From: Diaporthe sp. PMI_573
Lineage: Eukaryota; Ascomycota; Sordariomycetes; Diaporthales; Diaporthaceae
DNA: 64,000 nucleotides
Direction: 5' to 3'
NCBI GenBank assembly: GCA_021399435.1
Contig: JAJTUP010000010.1
Span: forward strand, 496,001-560,000
Part shown: piece by piece, positions 52,971 through 63,359 of the stretch
Layout of the letters: every line of letters begins with the position of its first letter
Position numbering within the stretch: the stretch's first letter is position 1
Notes under the pieces: model-generated
What the model saw: the letters and a program-made list of their open reading frames with translations, nothing else
Told to the model about the DNA's origin: nothing
Database searches by the model: none
Position numbers and translations under genes: made by a program

Positions 52971-54177
52971 TTTTTGCGCATTAGAGATTGTTCAATAGGA
53001 ACACAAAATCAAACAACGAACTTCACTTACCCTAGCTCTCGAAACCGCGTAACACTCAAGCAAGATGCTAGATAGTGTGTTCACAAAATAGCCTTTCCTT
53101 GGAGGCAGGGCAGAATCTGTACTAAGCCTCTCCTATTCTAGCCAAAGCTATTGCTTGTTAATTCATGTAAATGTATATGTTGCTATAACGCCGATCAAGT
53201 TGCCGACAAACCATAAACCGAGTCCCAAGTCAGCGACTGTATATCCTTTAGATGAGTCACTTGCTTTTTTCTTCATTTTTCTTAAAGAAAAGAGGAAAAG
53301 ACAAGAAAGAGAGAAGAAGGGAAAACAAGCCTAAACAGTAAACAGCAAGGAGATTTACCATGGAATACTTTGCACGTTATTGGCAGTGTTCGCCACCCAA
53401 GGTAAAACTTGCGTTCATTTGAAACTAAACTATCTGCGGGATACATCGGAGAAGTATTGAAGTGAACACAAGATAGCTGTCCTGCCATCAAATGCTTCAT
53501 ATAAAACAAGCTGGCAATTGCAACATGACTTGCATAGCCAGCTTCAACCCGTTCTCAAACAAGTTACTCCCGCGTACACGGTAGGCATCATGGCCACGGA
53601 CATCAAGCACTTGCAGGCTAGCCAGATAGATAGAGTATTCTCTCCCAATTTACTGCCATTCCCCCTCCAGGGTATAAGGGTTACAAAAGACCAGTCACTA
53701 TATAAGACAATAAAGTACAAACTTAATCTTATGTAATTCCATTCGAGTAACTAGCTGTAGTAAGATCCAAGTATAATACATGAATGCCTAATTACTATCC
53801 AGCAGTCGAAAGGGGAACCACAAGCACTGCTAGCCGGGGCAGACACAGCCAATGATGAAAGTGGCAGCACGCGTCACAGGTATTACCACTGATACAGGTG
53901 AGTATTAGAAGAAACAGACGAATAGCCAGTTGTCCGAGCGTCTTTGCCAAGCTAGACTCTTGTCAGTGCTGGTTTTAGAGTATGAGCACGGCTCGCATCT
54001 CGGATCTCCGGGCCCCGAGCCCTCTCGCACACTCCTTAGTGACTGGCGTCGCCTCCGCAAATCATCAGTGACACCATCCATTCCCATCCACCGGAGCGGA
54101 TTTCATCTCTCCCGAACGCGGCCGGCCTTCCCATCTGGTAACATCCAGTACCATTCTCCTCCTGGCCGTCTGTCACC
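52971..54177. other. 1.2-kb intergenic region
   Basis: No gene was recognised. 53270-53320 is a purine-rich run (AAAGAAAAGAGGAAAAGAC). The last 100 bp form a pyrimidine-rich leader before the ATG at 54178. Confidence 0.4.
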
Positions 54178-56817
54178 ATGGAAGCTGCTGTGATCGGCGA
54201 CGATAGGCCGGAGCCGATGTCGCCAAGCCCTAGCACCCACATTCGACCAGCTGTTGGTGACCTTTCGACGCCCTGGAAGCTCGCACTGAACTAACCTGTT
54301 CATAGTGCGATAATTGCCGTGTTCGAAAGGTACACAGACCCCTCTTCCTTCCCCATACCATTCCATGCCATAGGCGTACCCATCATCAACATTGGGATCT
54401 GGTACGTGGACTCTGTCTCACACGATATTCAGATCCGATGTGACAGGCAGGACCCTTGCTCTCATTGCGTGAACGCGAAAATCCATTGCACAGTTGTCGA
54501 CAGGAAGCCCAGGGAGAAACGCACCCGGGTCCTCGTGACTCCACAGTAGTACGTCTCATGCCTCCCTTAACTGGTACTTTCTGCTGCTCATGCTGTGGTC
54601 AACGGTATATACAACCCGACCTGACGATATCGCACGGTACTCAGTGAGAAAAAGATCGACCAGCTTGACCGTCGCTTGGGAGAAGTCCTCGGGCTGCTTC
54701 GGGGTCTCAGCAATGAACGACAATCCACCCCCAACAGGATCTCGAGGACATTGGCTGAGGCCGAGATCCCAACTGCTTCGCCGTCAATTTCGACTCAGTC
54801 GAGCTACGCCGTCCAACCTGCGACTTCTGCCGTGCTAGGTGTGGGGGGAGAGTCCTCATTAGCCGCCCACTCAGTGTTTGCTTGCGACTTCATGCACCAA
54901 GTTGCGGGTGCCACTGTCCTCCAAACTCCCGGGTCAGAGATGAGGAGCAACCTGGACGCATTGTCCCACATTGTCTCGTCCATGAGAGAGCAGACGGTCG
55001 CCAGTGAGATGGCGTACCCTCACGCCCGGCCAAACCAACGCCTCGGTCCGTCAGGCCGCGAGTTGCCCCCGATCAAAAAGACTGTTGAGTTGATACGCCT
55101 TGCAACGAGTCAGTCCCTCCGTGCTCATGTCGTTGAGACTGGTAAGCTGACAGGGTCCATGGACAGATCAGCGTCTTGCCGGGACTGGCTTGATATACGA
55201 GTTCATATCGATGAGGAATTTCTCAGACATATGCCTCCAGGTCTACTTTTCTGATTCCTTCTCCGAGACAGATTTCATCATAGTCAACGCCGGCCTTTGC
55301 TCACTCTTCGGTGACTATAGCAATCATGTCCCCGTAAAAGAAAAAGACGCTTACCTTGGCCATGCCGACGCGTGCCGCGCAAACCTTGAAATGGCACTTT
55401 CTGATCTGCCACTGCATCTGCCGACCACGCCCAATGCTGCATCAGCTCTTCTCTTTGGAGTGGGTCAATGCGAACTTACATTCAGTCCTACTTGCTGACC
55501 AGCTGACAGGCCTGGCATGCAATTGAGCTCTCGAAACCATACCTGTCTTGGGCACTGTCAAACAAGGCATCAGAGCTGTGCCAGACGTTGGGTTATCACA
55601 GAATCCCCGACACAGACAACAGTGATGACGCCAAGTTTAAGAAATTTTTGTTTTGGACGAATTACTTTCTCGACAAAAGCCTATCTCTGCGTCTGGGTCG
55701 GACGTCCAGCATTGCTGACTGGGACATCACAACACGACGACCTTCAACCAGCGACCCGCACAAAGAACCAGCAATGGCGTATTTCGTGCTCTGGGTGGAA
55801 GCTGCACGTTGCCAAGGGAATATTTACCAAATGCTGTATAGTCCCGAAGCTATCACCCAGCCCGACCACATCCGACAATCAAGGGCTCAGCTCCTTGTGG
55901 ACAATCTGCGCACGTTGGAGCAGGCCACACAAGAGACCCATGTAGGTAGAATCGCTGCGTCTTCCTGGACCTCTCTTGTCTGACTAGACTTTCTTTAAGA
56001 ATAAATGGATCCAGATCGCGAAGCATAATGCTGGCAAGGACTTGATGGACTTCTTCGCCACCTCAGACGATATCCTGCGGCTCTCGCTGCTTACTCTGGT
56101 CCTCCGAGCAGCTCCACAGGCGGCTGGCACTCCGACAACGTTCATTCCCAGCTGCACTGAAGCCGCCAGGGCTACTCTACACAGACACGAGGACTGTCTT
56201 GCGATCATCGAAAAGAGCAATGAAGACCTCCTATCAACCTATGTCCACTGGTATGTAGTGTCAGGTCCATTGGTCTCTGTATTTAGGGATACTAACAGCA
56301 CAGGACTCTTCTTTTCGCCCCATTCATCCCCTTCATCGTGGTCTTTTGCCAAGTGATTGAGACCCAGGACACGGCAGACCTCGACTGCCTCGGCTCTTTT
56401 GTAACCTCCATCCAACCCGCTGCCGCCGCCTCAGAAGCCGCAGCCAAGCTGCACCGCCTGTTCCAAGTCCTGCACGGGGTCGCGGCCCGCTACGTCGAGC
56501 TCTCCGCGCCGCACGACGATGGCCAGCCGCAGGCCGCCGAAGAGAGGGACGCATATCTCAACTTGCTGTGTATACCGTCCATGGCGGAGGGTAGCGGCGG
56601 CGAGCAGGATGGGCACGGGATTGGTCATGATCCCGAGGGGAGCCTCGCGCGGGCCGCAGCTGGCAGGGGCGACGGGGTGCACTCTGGCTCGGTGGTGATG
56701 AACCCTATGGTCCGCATGGGCCACGAGTCACATCTGGAGGAGTGGTTTTACAGCAACCAGGCTCTTATGGAGTCGTTCCAGACGTTGTCTCATGAATTTG
56801 CGGCCGAGAAAGATTAG
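54178..56817 (+). CDS. Zn2Cys6 transcription factor, 8 exons, 713 aa
   Basis: Exons 54178-54252, 54306-54329, 54433-54548, 54645-55141, 55227-55459, 55510-55941, 56000-56250 and 56304-56817, with seven GT-AG introns of 50-103 nt. The total is exactly 714 codons. Residues 26-52 form a perfect binuclear cluster, CX2CX6CX5CX2CX6C (CDNCRVRK, then IRCDRQDPCSHC). A basic linker and coiled segment follow (YEKKIDQLDRRLGEVLGLLRGL). The middle is the fungal transcription factor regulatory domain: PIKKTVELIRLA, DFIIVNAGLCSLFGDY, AWHAIELSKPYLSWALSNKASELCQTLGYHR, FLFWTNYFLDKSLSLRLGRTSSI, and FAPFIPFIVVFCQVIE near the C-terminus. It acts in the nucleus on CGG-type half sites. It sits 850 bp upstream of an FAD oxidoreductase and may regulate the adjoining oxidative genes. 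Exon 2 has only 24 nt, which automated predictors may miss. Confidence 0.88.
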
Positions 56818-57667
56818 ATGGCATTGTTAGCGCATACCAGGACGGCATTGCTGTGTTACGGTTGACTGATTTCAGGACTTTGAGAAGACTCTTGTTTCGT
56901 GATACCGTAATTTCGAGCAACCTATCACTTATGTCTGGTCTCAGAATCCTGGGCACCACCCGCATCGTTTCCGAGGTTCGGTTGAGGTGCTATCAACTTC
57001 TATAATTCCATGCCTTGGCTTGGTCATGACCTGGTCTATGTATGCGTACATACCCTATACTTGGTAGTGTAAAATTCCTGGTATTCCATGGTATACCTAG
57101 TCCAGGTCGAACCATTCTGTCGAGCCCAAAGATACTTCCGGTTGGTGCAATTTGATCACCTCCAGATGTTTTCGTATACGGTGCCTTCCACTTCTGCAGA
57201 ATACTATATCTTCGTTACCGTCGACGTCTACTTGGGTACCTATCGGATGCATTCGCTCTATTCCGGGAGTGGGACACCTGCCAGGTGCCAGCACCCTCCC
57301 ATCCGTAGTTCCTGGAATCTAAAGATGTCAAGATTTTCATTCCGCTTCACAATAAGGCTCGACCACATTTAGCCTATTGTGTGTTCACGATTGTATTGGT
57401 AATGCGCGAGACCAGATCAAGTTGGATTGAGGCCAATGGTTGCAATGCTGACCATCTAAGCGAACCCAGTACGAACTTGTGATACCACGTTCCCCTCCTC
57501 CAGGAGATAAGTGATTGGAGCTTGGTAGATACTTAAGACTGCAGATGACGGAACGGGCGATCGGCCCGGTTGGCCTATATTGCCAGTGCCAATGTGCCAC
57601 CCAACGTCGATTAGTTCTTTCGACACCTCACATTCGTCTTACTCCCCTCATTCTCTTCCCAGTCGCC
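56818..57667. other. intergenic, promoter of the 57668 gene
   Basis: No gene was recognised. The final 100 bp form a pyrimidine-rich leader (CATTCGTCTTACTCCCCTC near 57630) that fits a transcription start just upstream of the ATG at 57668. Confidence 0.4.
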
Positions 57668-59173
57668 ATGTGTTGTTTCATGAGCAGAATTTTCCTCACG
57701 GTAGCCCTCTGGACTGCCAAAATCACAGCACAGGATGACTCTGCGGTTATCACCAAGGACGTAGTCATTATTGGCGGAGGTGCCAGCGGTGCTCATGCTG
57801 CTGTGAGACTCCGCGAGGATCTGAATCAGGATATTATCCTGATCGAAAAGCAACCCATTCTGGTACATCGATCTTCCTGTCATGCTGGTGTAAAAAAGAT
57901 GGCCTCCCCAAGCCAGAGCTGACGTGCTTTCTCCAGGGCGGCCATGTCGACAGTTATACCGACCCGGCTACCGGGGTACACTACGATTATGGCGTCCAGT
58001 CTTTCAACGATTACGGTAAGGCGAGGGAGTTCTTCGCGAGACTGGGCGTGGAGACGGCACTACCACGCCGCTTCAGCCGTGAGACGCAGTATGTCGACTT
58101 CTCTGCTGCTCAGCCACTTGCCAACTTCACCGGACCGACCGCCGCTGCCCAGAGAGCAGCCTTGGAGAAGTACGTCGCTTTGTGCGAGCTGTACGAGCAT
58201 ATGATTGTCCCGGGCTACGACCAGTTCCCAGAAGGCGGTGACATCCCCGAGGATCTCCTGATGAAGTTTGGCGATTTTGCCATCAAGCATGGCATCTTGG
58301 ACGCCTTACCTATCATGTTCACAACTACCCGCTCTCGGCATGGGCAACTTCACCGATGCTCTGACTCTCTACGTCATGCAAAGCTTCGGTGGCCAGATGG
58401 GTCGCGTTATGCTGGGTCGGGAGTCCGCTATGGTTCCGGCAACCTTTCGGAACCAGGACCTGTACGACGCGGCTGCCACGCTCCTCGGCGATGACGTGCT
58501 GTATAATACAGTAGTCGACAGCATGATGCGGACCAACGAGGGTGTAACCGTGACCGTGGTGAACACAGAGGGCAAGAAGAGCACTTTCAAAGCCAAGAAG
58601 CTCCTAGTGGCCATCGTTCCTGTCCTTGGTAACCTAAATGGCTTCGACTTGGATGAACAGGAGATTGACGTCTTCTCTCGATGGCGGTACAATCGTCTCT
58701 ACGCTGGAGTTGTGCAAAACCCATCTCTGCCTATCAATGGGACGCTCTACAACCTGCCCTTGGCTGCCGCTCCTTCCAACTACCTCACCTACCCTGCCGT
58801 CAACTTCACCAGTCGTTTCGACGCTTACGGCCCCGGTGTTCCTCTATTCCGCATCATGATCACGGGTGACGAGCGGATGACTCCATTTAGCGCCGTCTCG
58901 ATGGCCCAGAGGGACTTCAGCAACATGGTGGAGGCGGGCATCATGCCCACCAGCGAAAGAGAGAACCTCGAGTTCCTCGCCCTGGCCAATCACGGGGCCA
59001 TGGGTGTCCGGGTGACGGCAGAGGAACTCAGGGAAGGTTTCATCCAGAATCAGTACGCGCTTCAAGGGCGGAGGTCAACGTGGTTCACCGGCGGTGCGTT
59101 TGCGAGCCACTTCCAGACCAACCTGTGGGAGTATAATGAATTGCTCTTGCCGAAGATTATGGAATCAATGTAA
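57668..59173 (+). pseudogene. secreted FAD-dependent oxidoreductase (amine-oxidase-like), frameshifted
   Basis: Exon 1, 57668-57862, encodes a signal peptide (MSRIFLTVALWTAKITAQ) and the FAD-binding motif DVVIIGGGASGAHAAVRLRE ending IEKQPIL. A 74-nt GT-AG intron leads to exon 2 at 57937, GGHVDSYTDPATGVHYDYGVQSF, the usual continuation of flavin amine-oxidase-like enzymes (beta-cyclopiazonate dehydrogenase-like group). The frame is good to about 58320 (KHGILDALPIMFTT), and then the match continues one frame over from PALGMGNFTDALTLYVMQSFGG to the stop at 59173. No GT-AG intron explains the shift, so one base was gained or two lost near 58318-58335. The product would be about 475 residues if repaired by nature. 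The substrate is unknown. Lesion or sequencing error cannot be told apart here. Confidence 0.75.
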
Positions 59174-59554
59174 GTGAGCACGTTCACAGTACTCACTTGC
59201 AACTAAATGCAAATCGGAGCGATACACCTATTTAGTCTGTCCATTTCTTCATACAGTCACGTTACTGAATAACTCATGAAACCTTTGACTGCGATGTTCA
59301 ACTGTCCTAGCCCTAAAACACTGGTAGGTCATCCTCATCGCACCATTCACCAGCCTTACCTGAGGTGCCACGAACCTCTGCGGACAGGAAGACACGTATG
59401 TGATCAGCAGTCTTCCCTGATCTGTTGTGGCGTGAATGAATAGCGCGTATAAATCAGTCCAAGTCCACCAGAAGCCGACATCAATCTCAGTTCGAGCTCT
59501 TCAAACCCCTTCCTTGGCCCTGAATTTTCCTCGGGGACAATATCCAGAGCCAGC
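59174..59554. promoter_or_regulatory. promoter of the 59555 ORF with TATA box
   Basis: GCGTATAAATCAG at 59441-59453 lies about 105 bp before the ATG at 59555, followed by a CT-rich start region (CAATCTCAGTTC, CCCCTTCC). This spacing is typical of fungal TATA promoters of highly expressed genes. Confidence 0.5.
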
Positions 59555-59782
59555 ATGAAGGCAGTGCCTTTGCCTACTAGCCTTATACAACTCCTCGTGG
59601 CCGCCATCGTCACCGATGCGAATCTTGTGTCGGCCACCGGCACTGGCACTGCGCCGTCCTTTCCACGCCTACTTGGCGAGCTGGACAAGTCACATATTCG
59701 CCGGGGCGAGTGGCGGATTGGCTGTAGTCTTGCTCTTTTGGTCAAGAGCTTTAATACATGTGAGTACCAAATTATCATTTAG
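59555..59782 (+). CDS. possible truncated secreted protein, 75 codons
   Basis: An ATG in good context (CAGCATGAAGG) opens a signal-peptide-like sequence (MKAVPLPTSLIQLLVAAIV, cleavage possibly after LVSA), followed by 45 residues without recognised motifs. The frame ends soon after TTTAATACATGTGAGTACC, which contains a possible splice donor, so this may be exon 1 of a gene whose remainder is lost or unrecognised. A clear TATA box supports it being a former or real gene. Confidence 0.4.
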   Translation: MKAVPLPTSLIQLLVAAIVTDANLVSATGTGTAPSFPRLLGELDKSHIRRGEWRIGCSLALLVKSFNTCEYQIII

Positions 59783-60164
59783 CAGGTAAGAAAAGTACTG
59801 TGAGGCTTGCTAAATTAGTAGCTCTTAAAATATACGAGGCTGCCGGCGCGGCGCGTCAAACATAATCAATTACGAAAGCGGCATCGCGGACCGCGTCAGA
59901 GGTATAACAGAAGACTTGTCAGGTTCATTCAAAGACTAAGGATGCGCTTTTTCGAATGATGCTGAAACGAAGACATGGAATTATTCGAGGTCGACCAGCG
60001 GAAGTCACCTAATCCTACCAGAGTGCTATCTATAAACAGCGCGAAGATCATGTCTAATCTAAAAGAACATTAAACACAGTCTACAGAAAACACTAAATAT
60101 CCAGCATTAGTCTACAAAAATGATCATAAATCTACCATTGCCTCACAATAGGCTGAATGACCCT

Positions 60165-61802
60165 TTAAACTGCCGCAAGAAGTTCAGATGATCCAGAATT
60201 TCTGACGGAGTAGAGAAGGACCGCAACAAGAGTCACCCCTAATGCCCCGATCCTCCAGAGGACCTTTGCGCTGCTCGATTTCGTAACGGTGCCAGCGTGG
60301 GGCAGAGTGACGCCGTGTCGGCAGGGCAGGGGGAGTCGCTCGACGACGTGGCTGGACTCGGCGTGCTTGACTGCGAGCCACATGATAATGCGGTCACCAA
60401 ACCAGGGGAGCAGGTAGTGGACGAAGAGCCTGGCGGGAAATGTGTCCCTCATGGAGATTGACGACGTTCGGCGGCCCTGCTCGAGACAACCGGCGGCGCG
60501 GGCAAAGCGGCTGGCCTGGACCTCGGCGAAGATAGCCTCGATATCGTCGTCGGACAGCGCAGAAGAGCCTCTTTCTAGCTTTCGCACGAGAGTGTTGGCG
60601 AGGACGGCCGCGGTCTCTAACGCGCTGTTGCCTCCTTGGGCAGTGTTGGGGTGTACCTTTGTACATACTATGTTATTTGAGATCCACAAAGGAAGCTGAC
60701 CTGAATATAATGATTCGGGTGTAGCATACCTTGTGTGCGGCATCTCCGATGGTGATGATTCTTTTGAAATGCCATCGCTCAAAGACGTGCTCCTCAAGAG
60801 GGACGAGTGCAGTGTGCAGACGGTTCCTGTAGACGTCCCCAAAGGTTGTGGACCCGGCGACCTGATCGCTGAAATATTCCTTTGCGAGGGCCATCTCGTC
60901 GTCTTTTGTGAATCTGGGAATATTGCTTCCAGTGGCTTTCTTCATGTCATGGAACAGAAACCAGTAGAGCCGGTCTCCTGGCGCCGAGAGCATCATGTAA
61001 TTCCGGCCGTCGAAAAATGCGTTGATCTGCAGAGCGGTAGTAGGAAGTGATTTTGGTCGTTCCGATATGCCAAAGATACACTTTGAGTCGGATGCTAGCC
61101 CTGTAGGAGTCAAGAATTAGTAGAATGCATAGGCAGGTGTTCAAGTCTTGGGGTTTCAAACCATCGTCCTTGTCCGCCTGAAACAGCTCAGCGCCCGAGT
61201 CGAGGCTATTCCGCCTCATCTCGTGCCGGACCGCGCTATGGACTCCATCGGCACCAACGACGATGTCTCCTCTGTATCTAGAGCCATCTTCCGTTTGTAC
61301 ATGTACACAACCACTGACCGCATCTACATGGACAACACGCTTACGTGTTAAGACTCTGTCTTTCAAGTTGAGGCTGTCGTAGAGGATCTGCAGGAGCATC
61401 TGTCGGTCGATGAAAATCTGGGGATAGCCGGTCCTGCGATACAAGAGTCAGAATATCCAAACCAGAAAGGTGAGTCCTAAACTAAAGGCAGCGGTGGGCT
61501 TACCTGTACTCCAACTGTTCGGAAAAGCTCGTGGGCTTCTTCGCATCCAATATCTGCCCATTGAAGAGCCGAAGGCTTGGCTGGTAGTAACAATCCCCAG
61601 CCATTTCCCGGATGCGGTCATAGCAGCCCAGCTGATCCAGAATACGTAGGCCACCGGGAAGGAGACCTATGCTCGCCCCGAGTTGGGGGGCAATCTCTGG
61701 GTACGCCTCGAGAAGAACATACTCGATGTTGAACTTCTCAAGCATGTTCGCCAGAGATAAGCCCGAGACGCTGCCTCCGACGATAATAACTTTCAGTCCC
61801 AT
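60165..61802 (-). CDS. PaxM-like FAD-dependent monooxygenase with C-terminal membrane helix, 477 aa
   Basis: Four exons on the minus strand: 61504-61802, 61162-61433, 60730-61100, 60165-60656, joined by GT-AG introns of 70, 61 and 73 nt. All phases fit and total 478 codons. Motifs: [28 protein letters not shown] (FAD Rossmann), [54 protein letters not shown] (DG), [51 protein letters not shown] (GD). The order and wording match the fungal meroterpenoid and indole-diterpene epoxidase group (PaxM, PrhF-type). The C-terminus has a hydrophobic helix ([18 protein letters not shown]), which fits membrane association of enzymes using lipophilic prenyl substrates. No prenyltransferase or cyclase lies in the window, so the substrate is unknown. 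Confidence 0.9.
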
Positions 61803-62822
61803 GTTGAGAAAGACACGTTGGGTTGGATTGGCTGGGACTGGTTGGGCGGTCGGCTAGTGGGAGTATTCCTAGGGGAGCAAGGTGACATATTAATAAATGG
61901 ACTGAGCAACCAGGCTCAGAGCAGCACAGCCGACAAACATGGATCCTCGAACACGATGTTCAAATTTTGGCGCCGCTATTTTCTGCCGAAAGAGTCATCG
62001 GCGTGTTGCGTATTTCGACAACTCAGTTACGGCCCAATTTGAACATTTAGCATCAATCCGGCCGGGGTGCGGAAATCCGGGGCCCGAGTGCTCATCCACT
62101 CTCTGTGGCCTGCTACAAGGGGCTGAGATAGCTATAACCTTGAGTCTCAAACTCAATTTTAAAGACTCCTGAGGGCCTGTCTTTGCCTGCTCCCCGGCCC
62201 GGGTCTCCGGGGTCCGCGTGCCTAGCGGCATGAAGTGTGTACGATGCCAGTCTCGACTGGTTTCTGGGCTTGGCACCAGGGGTTGACATAATTGGACATC
62301 CAATTTCCAGAACCGATCTTCAGTTTCCTGAAGTGCTGAATCTGTCACCTCCGCCTCCGGGGCTCCATCGTGAGCAGGTCTAAGTGTCCCACAGAATCGG
62401 CATATAACACCCTGCGGCATCTCAGTCAAGAATGTACCAGCTAATACTAATGGAGGCTCATTCCCTCACCAAATGCCAAGGCAACAGGTCTCTGAGTTTG
62501 CGGGCTAGTCATGATACCAGCCAAGACGATCTCTACCTCCAAACATGCTCCCATGGGAAGCACGTTAGGCAACTTGCCTGGTCCAAGCGGTACGATAGAC
62601 CAAGAACGCAACGCTCTACCTATATCTCTTTCAAGCTAATTTTGCTTCCAAAGAACTTGTCTTTGGAGTCGCCCGCATCTTCGTCTCTTTCAACGACACT
62701 TTTGTACAATAACTGACCTCACGTGTGTCTTGCCTCTGAGTAGCAAAGTCCGCGGCAAATCCACGGCCAAGACGCGATGTGAGTTTTGCAGAGTTGCCGG
62801 ACGTAAACTAACGTGGCTATGT
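61803..62822. other. 1-kb intergenic region
   Basis: Contains the promoter of the minus-strand monooxygenase and DNA leading into the uS11 fragment. A short inverted repeat TTGAGTCTCAAACTCAA lies near 62141. GC-rich phrases around 62060-62220 and overlapping open frames have no recognised homology. Confidence 0.35.
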
Positions 62823-63184
62823 ACCGGTGGGATGAAGGTCAAGTCCGATCGAGACGAGTCATCACCCTACACTGCCATGTTGGCCGCGCAGGACGCAGCC
62901 GCCCGATGCAAAGAGTACGGCATCAACGCCCTTCACATTAAACTTCGAGGCACGGGCGGTAAGTGAGATGCCGGGCTTCCTAAAGGCAGTTCTTTCTCAG
63001 GATTGGGACGCTGACACGGAACATGAGCGCAGGCTCAGGAAGCAAGACGCCTGGCCCAGGTGGCCAGGCCGCCCTGCGTGCTCTGGCTCGTGCCGGAATC
63101 AAAATTGGTCGCATAGAAGACGTGACTGCTATCCCTTCGGATACAACCCGCCAGAAGGGTGGTCGCCGTGGTCGCCGGCGCTAG
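62823..63184 (+). pseudogene. 5'-truncated copy of ribosomal protein uS11 (RPS14) with retained intron
   Basis: From 62823 the plus strand reads [37 protein letters not shown] across an exon to 62958. A 74-nt GT-AG intron follows (GTAAGT to GAGCGCAG). The last exon, 63033-63184, encodes [50 protein letters not shown] and a stop at the native end. This is the C-terminal two thirds of cytosolic uS11. Upstream, CRVAG is followed by about 25 foreign bases, and the N-terminal part (about 50 residues, with HVTDLSG) is missing. The retained intron shows DNA-level duplication, not reverse transcription. Mild substitutions (HIKLRGTGG) suggest a recent or weakly constrained copy. An ATG at 62832 could initiate a short product, but function is unlikely. 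Confidence 0.85.
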
Positions 63185-63359
63185 GAAATGATGTTAGAAC
63201 TCGGTCATAGGTATTGTACAGCCAAGTTCGAGTCAAATTCCACAGGTCGATGGGCATATCTTTACCATTTACTGGCTCTATACATAAAGGTCAAAAGGGC
63301 TTGCATTAACGGAGAACCACTTGCACAAGCTTACTTGCCTCTACAATAGTCGTCCTCGT

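Noticed and set aside
59404..59778. 124-codon minus-strand frame
   Set aside because: The plus strand has a TATA box, a leader and a signal-peptide-like start. The minus frame has no motif.
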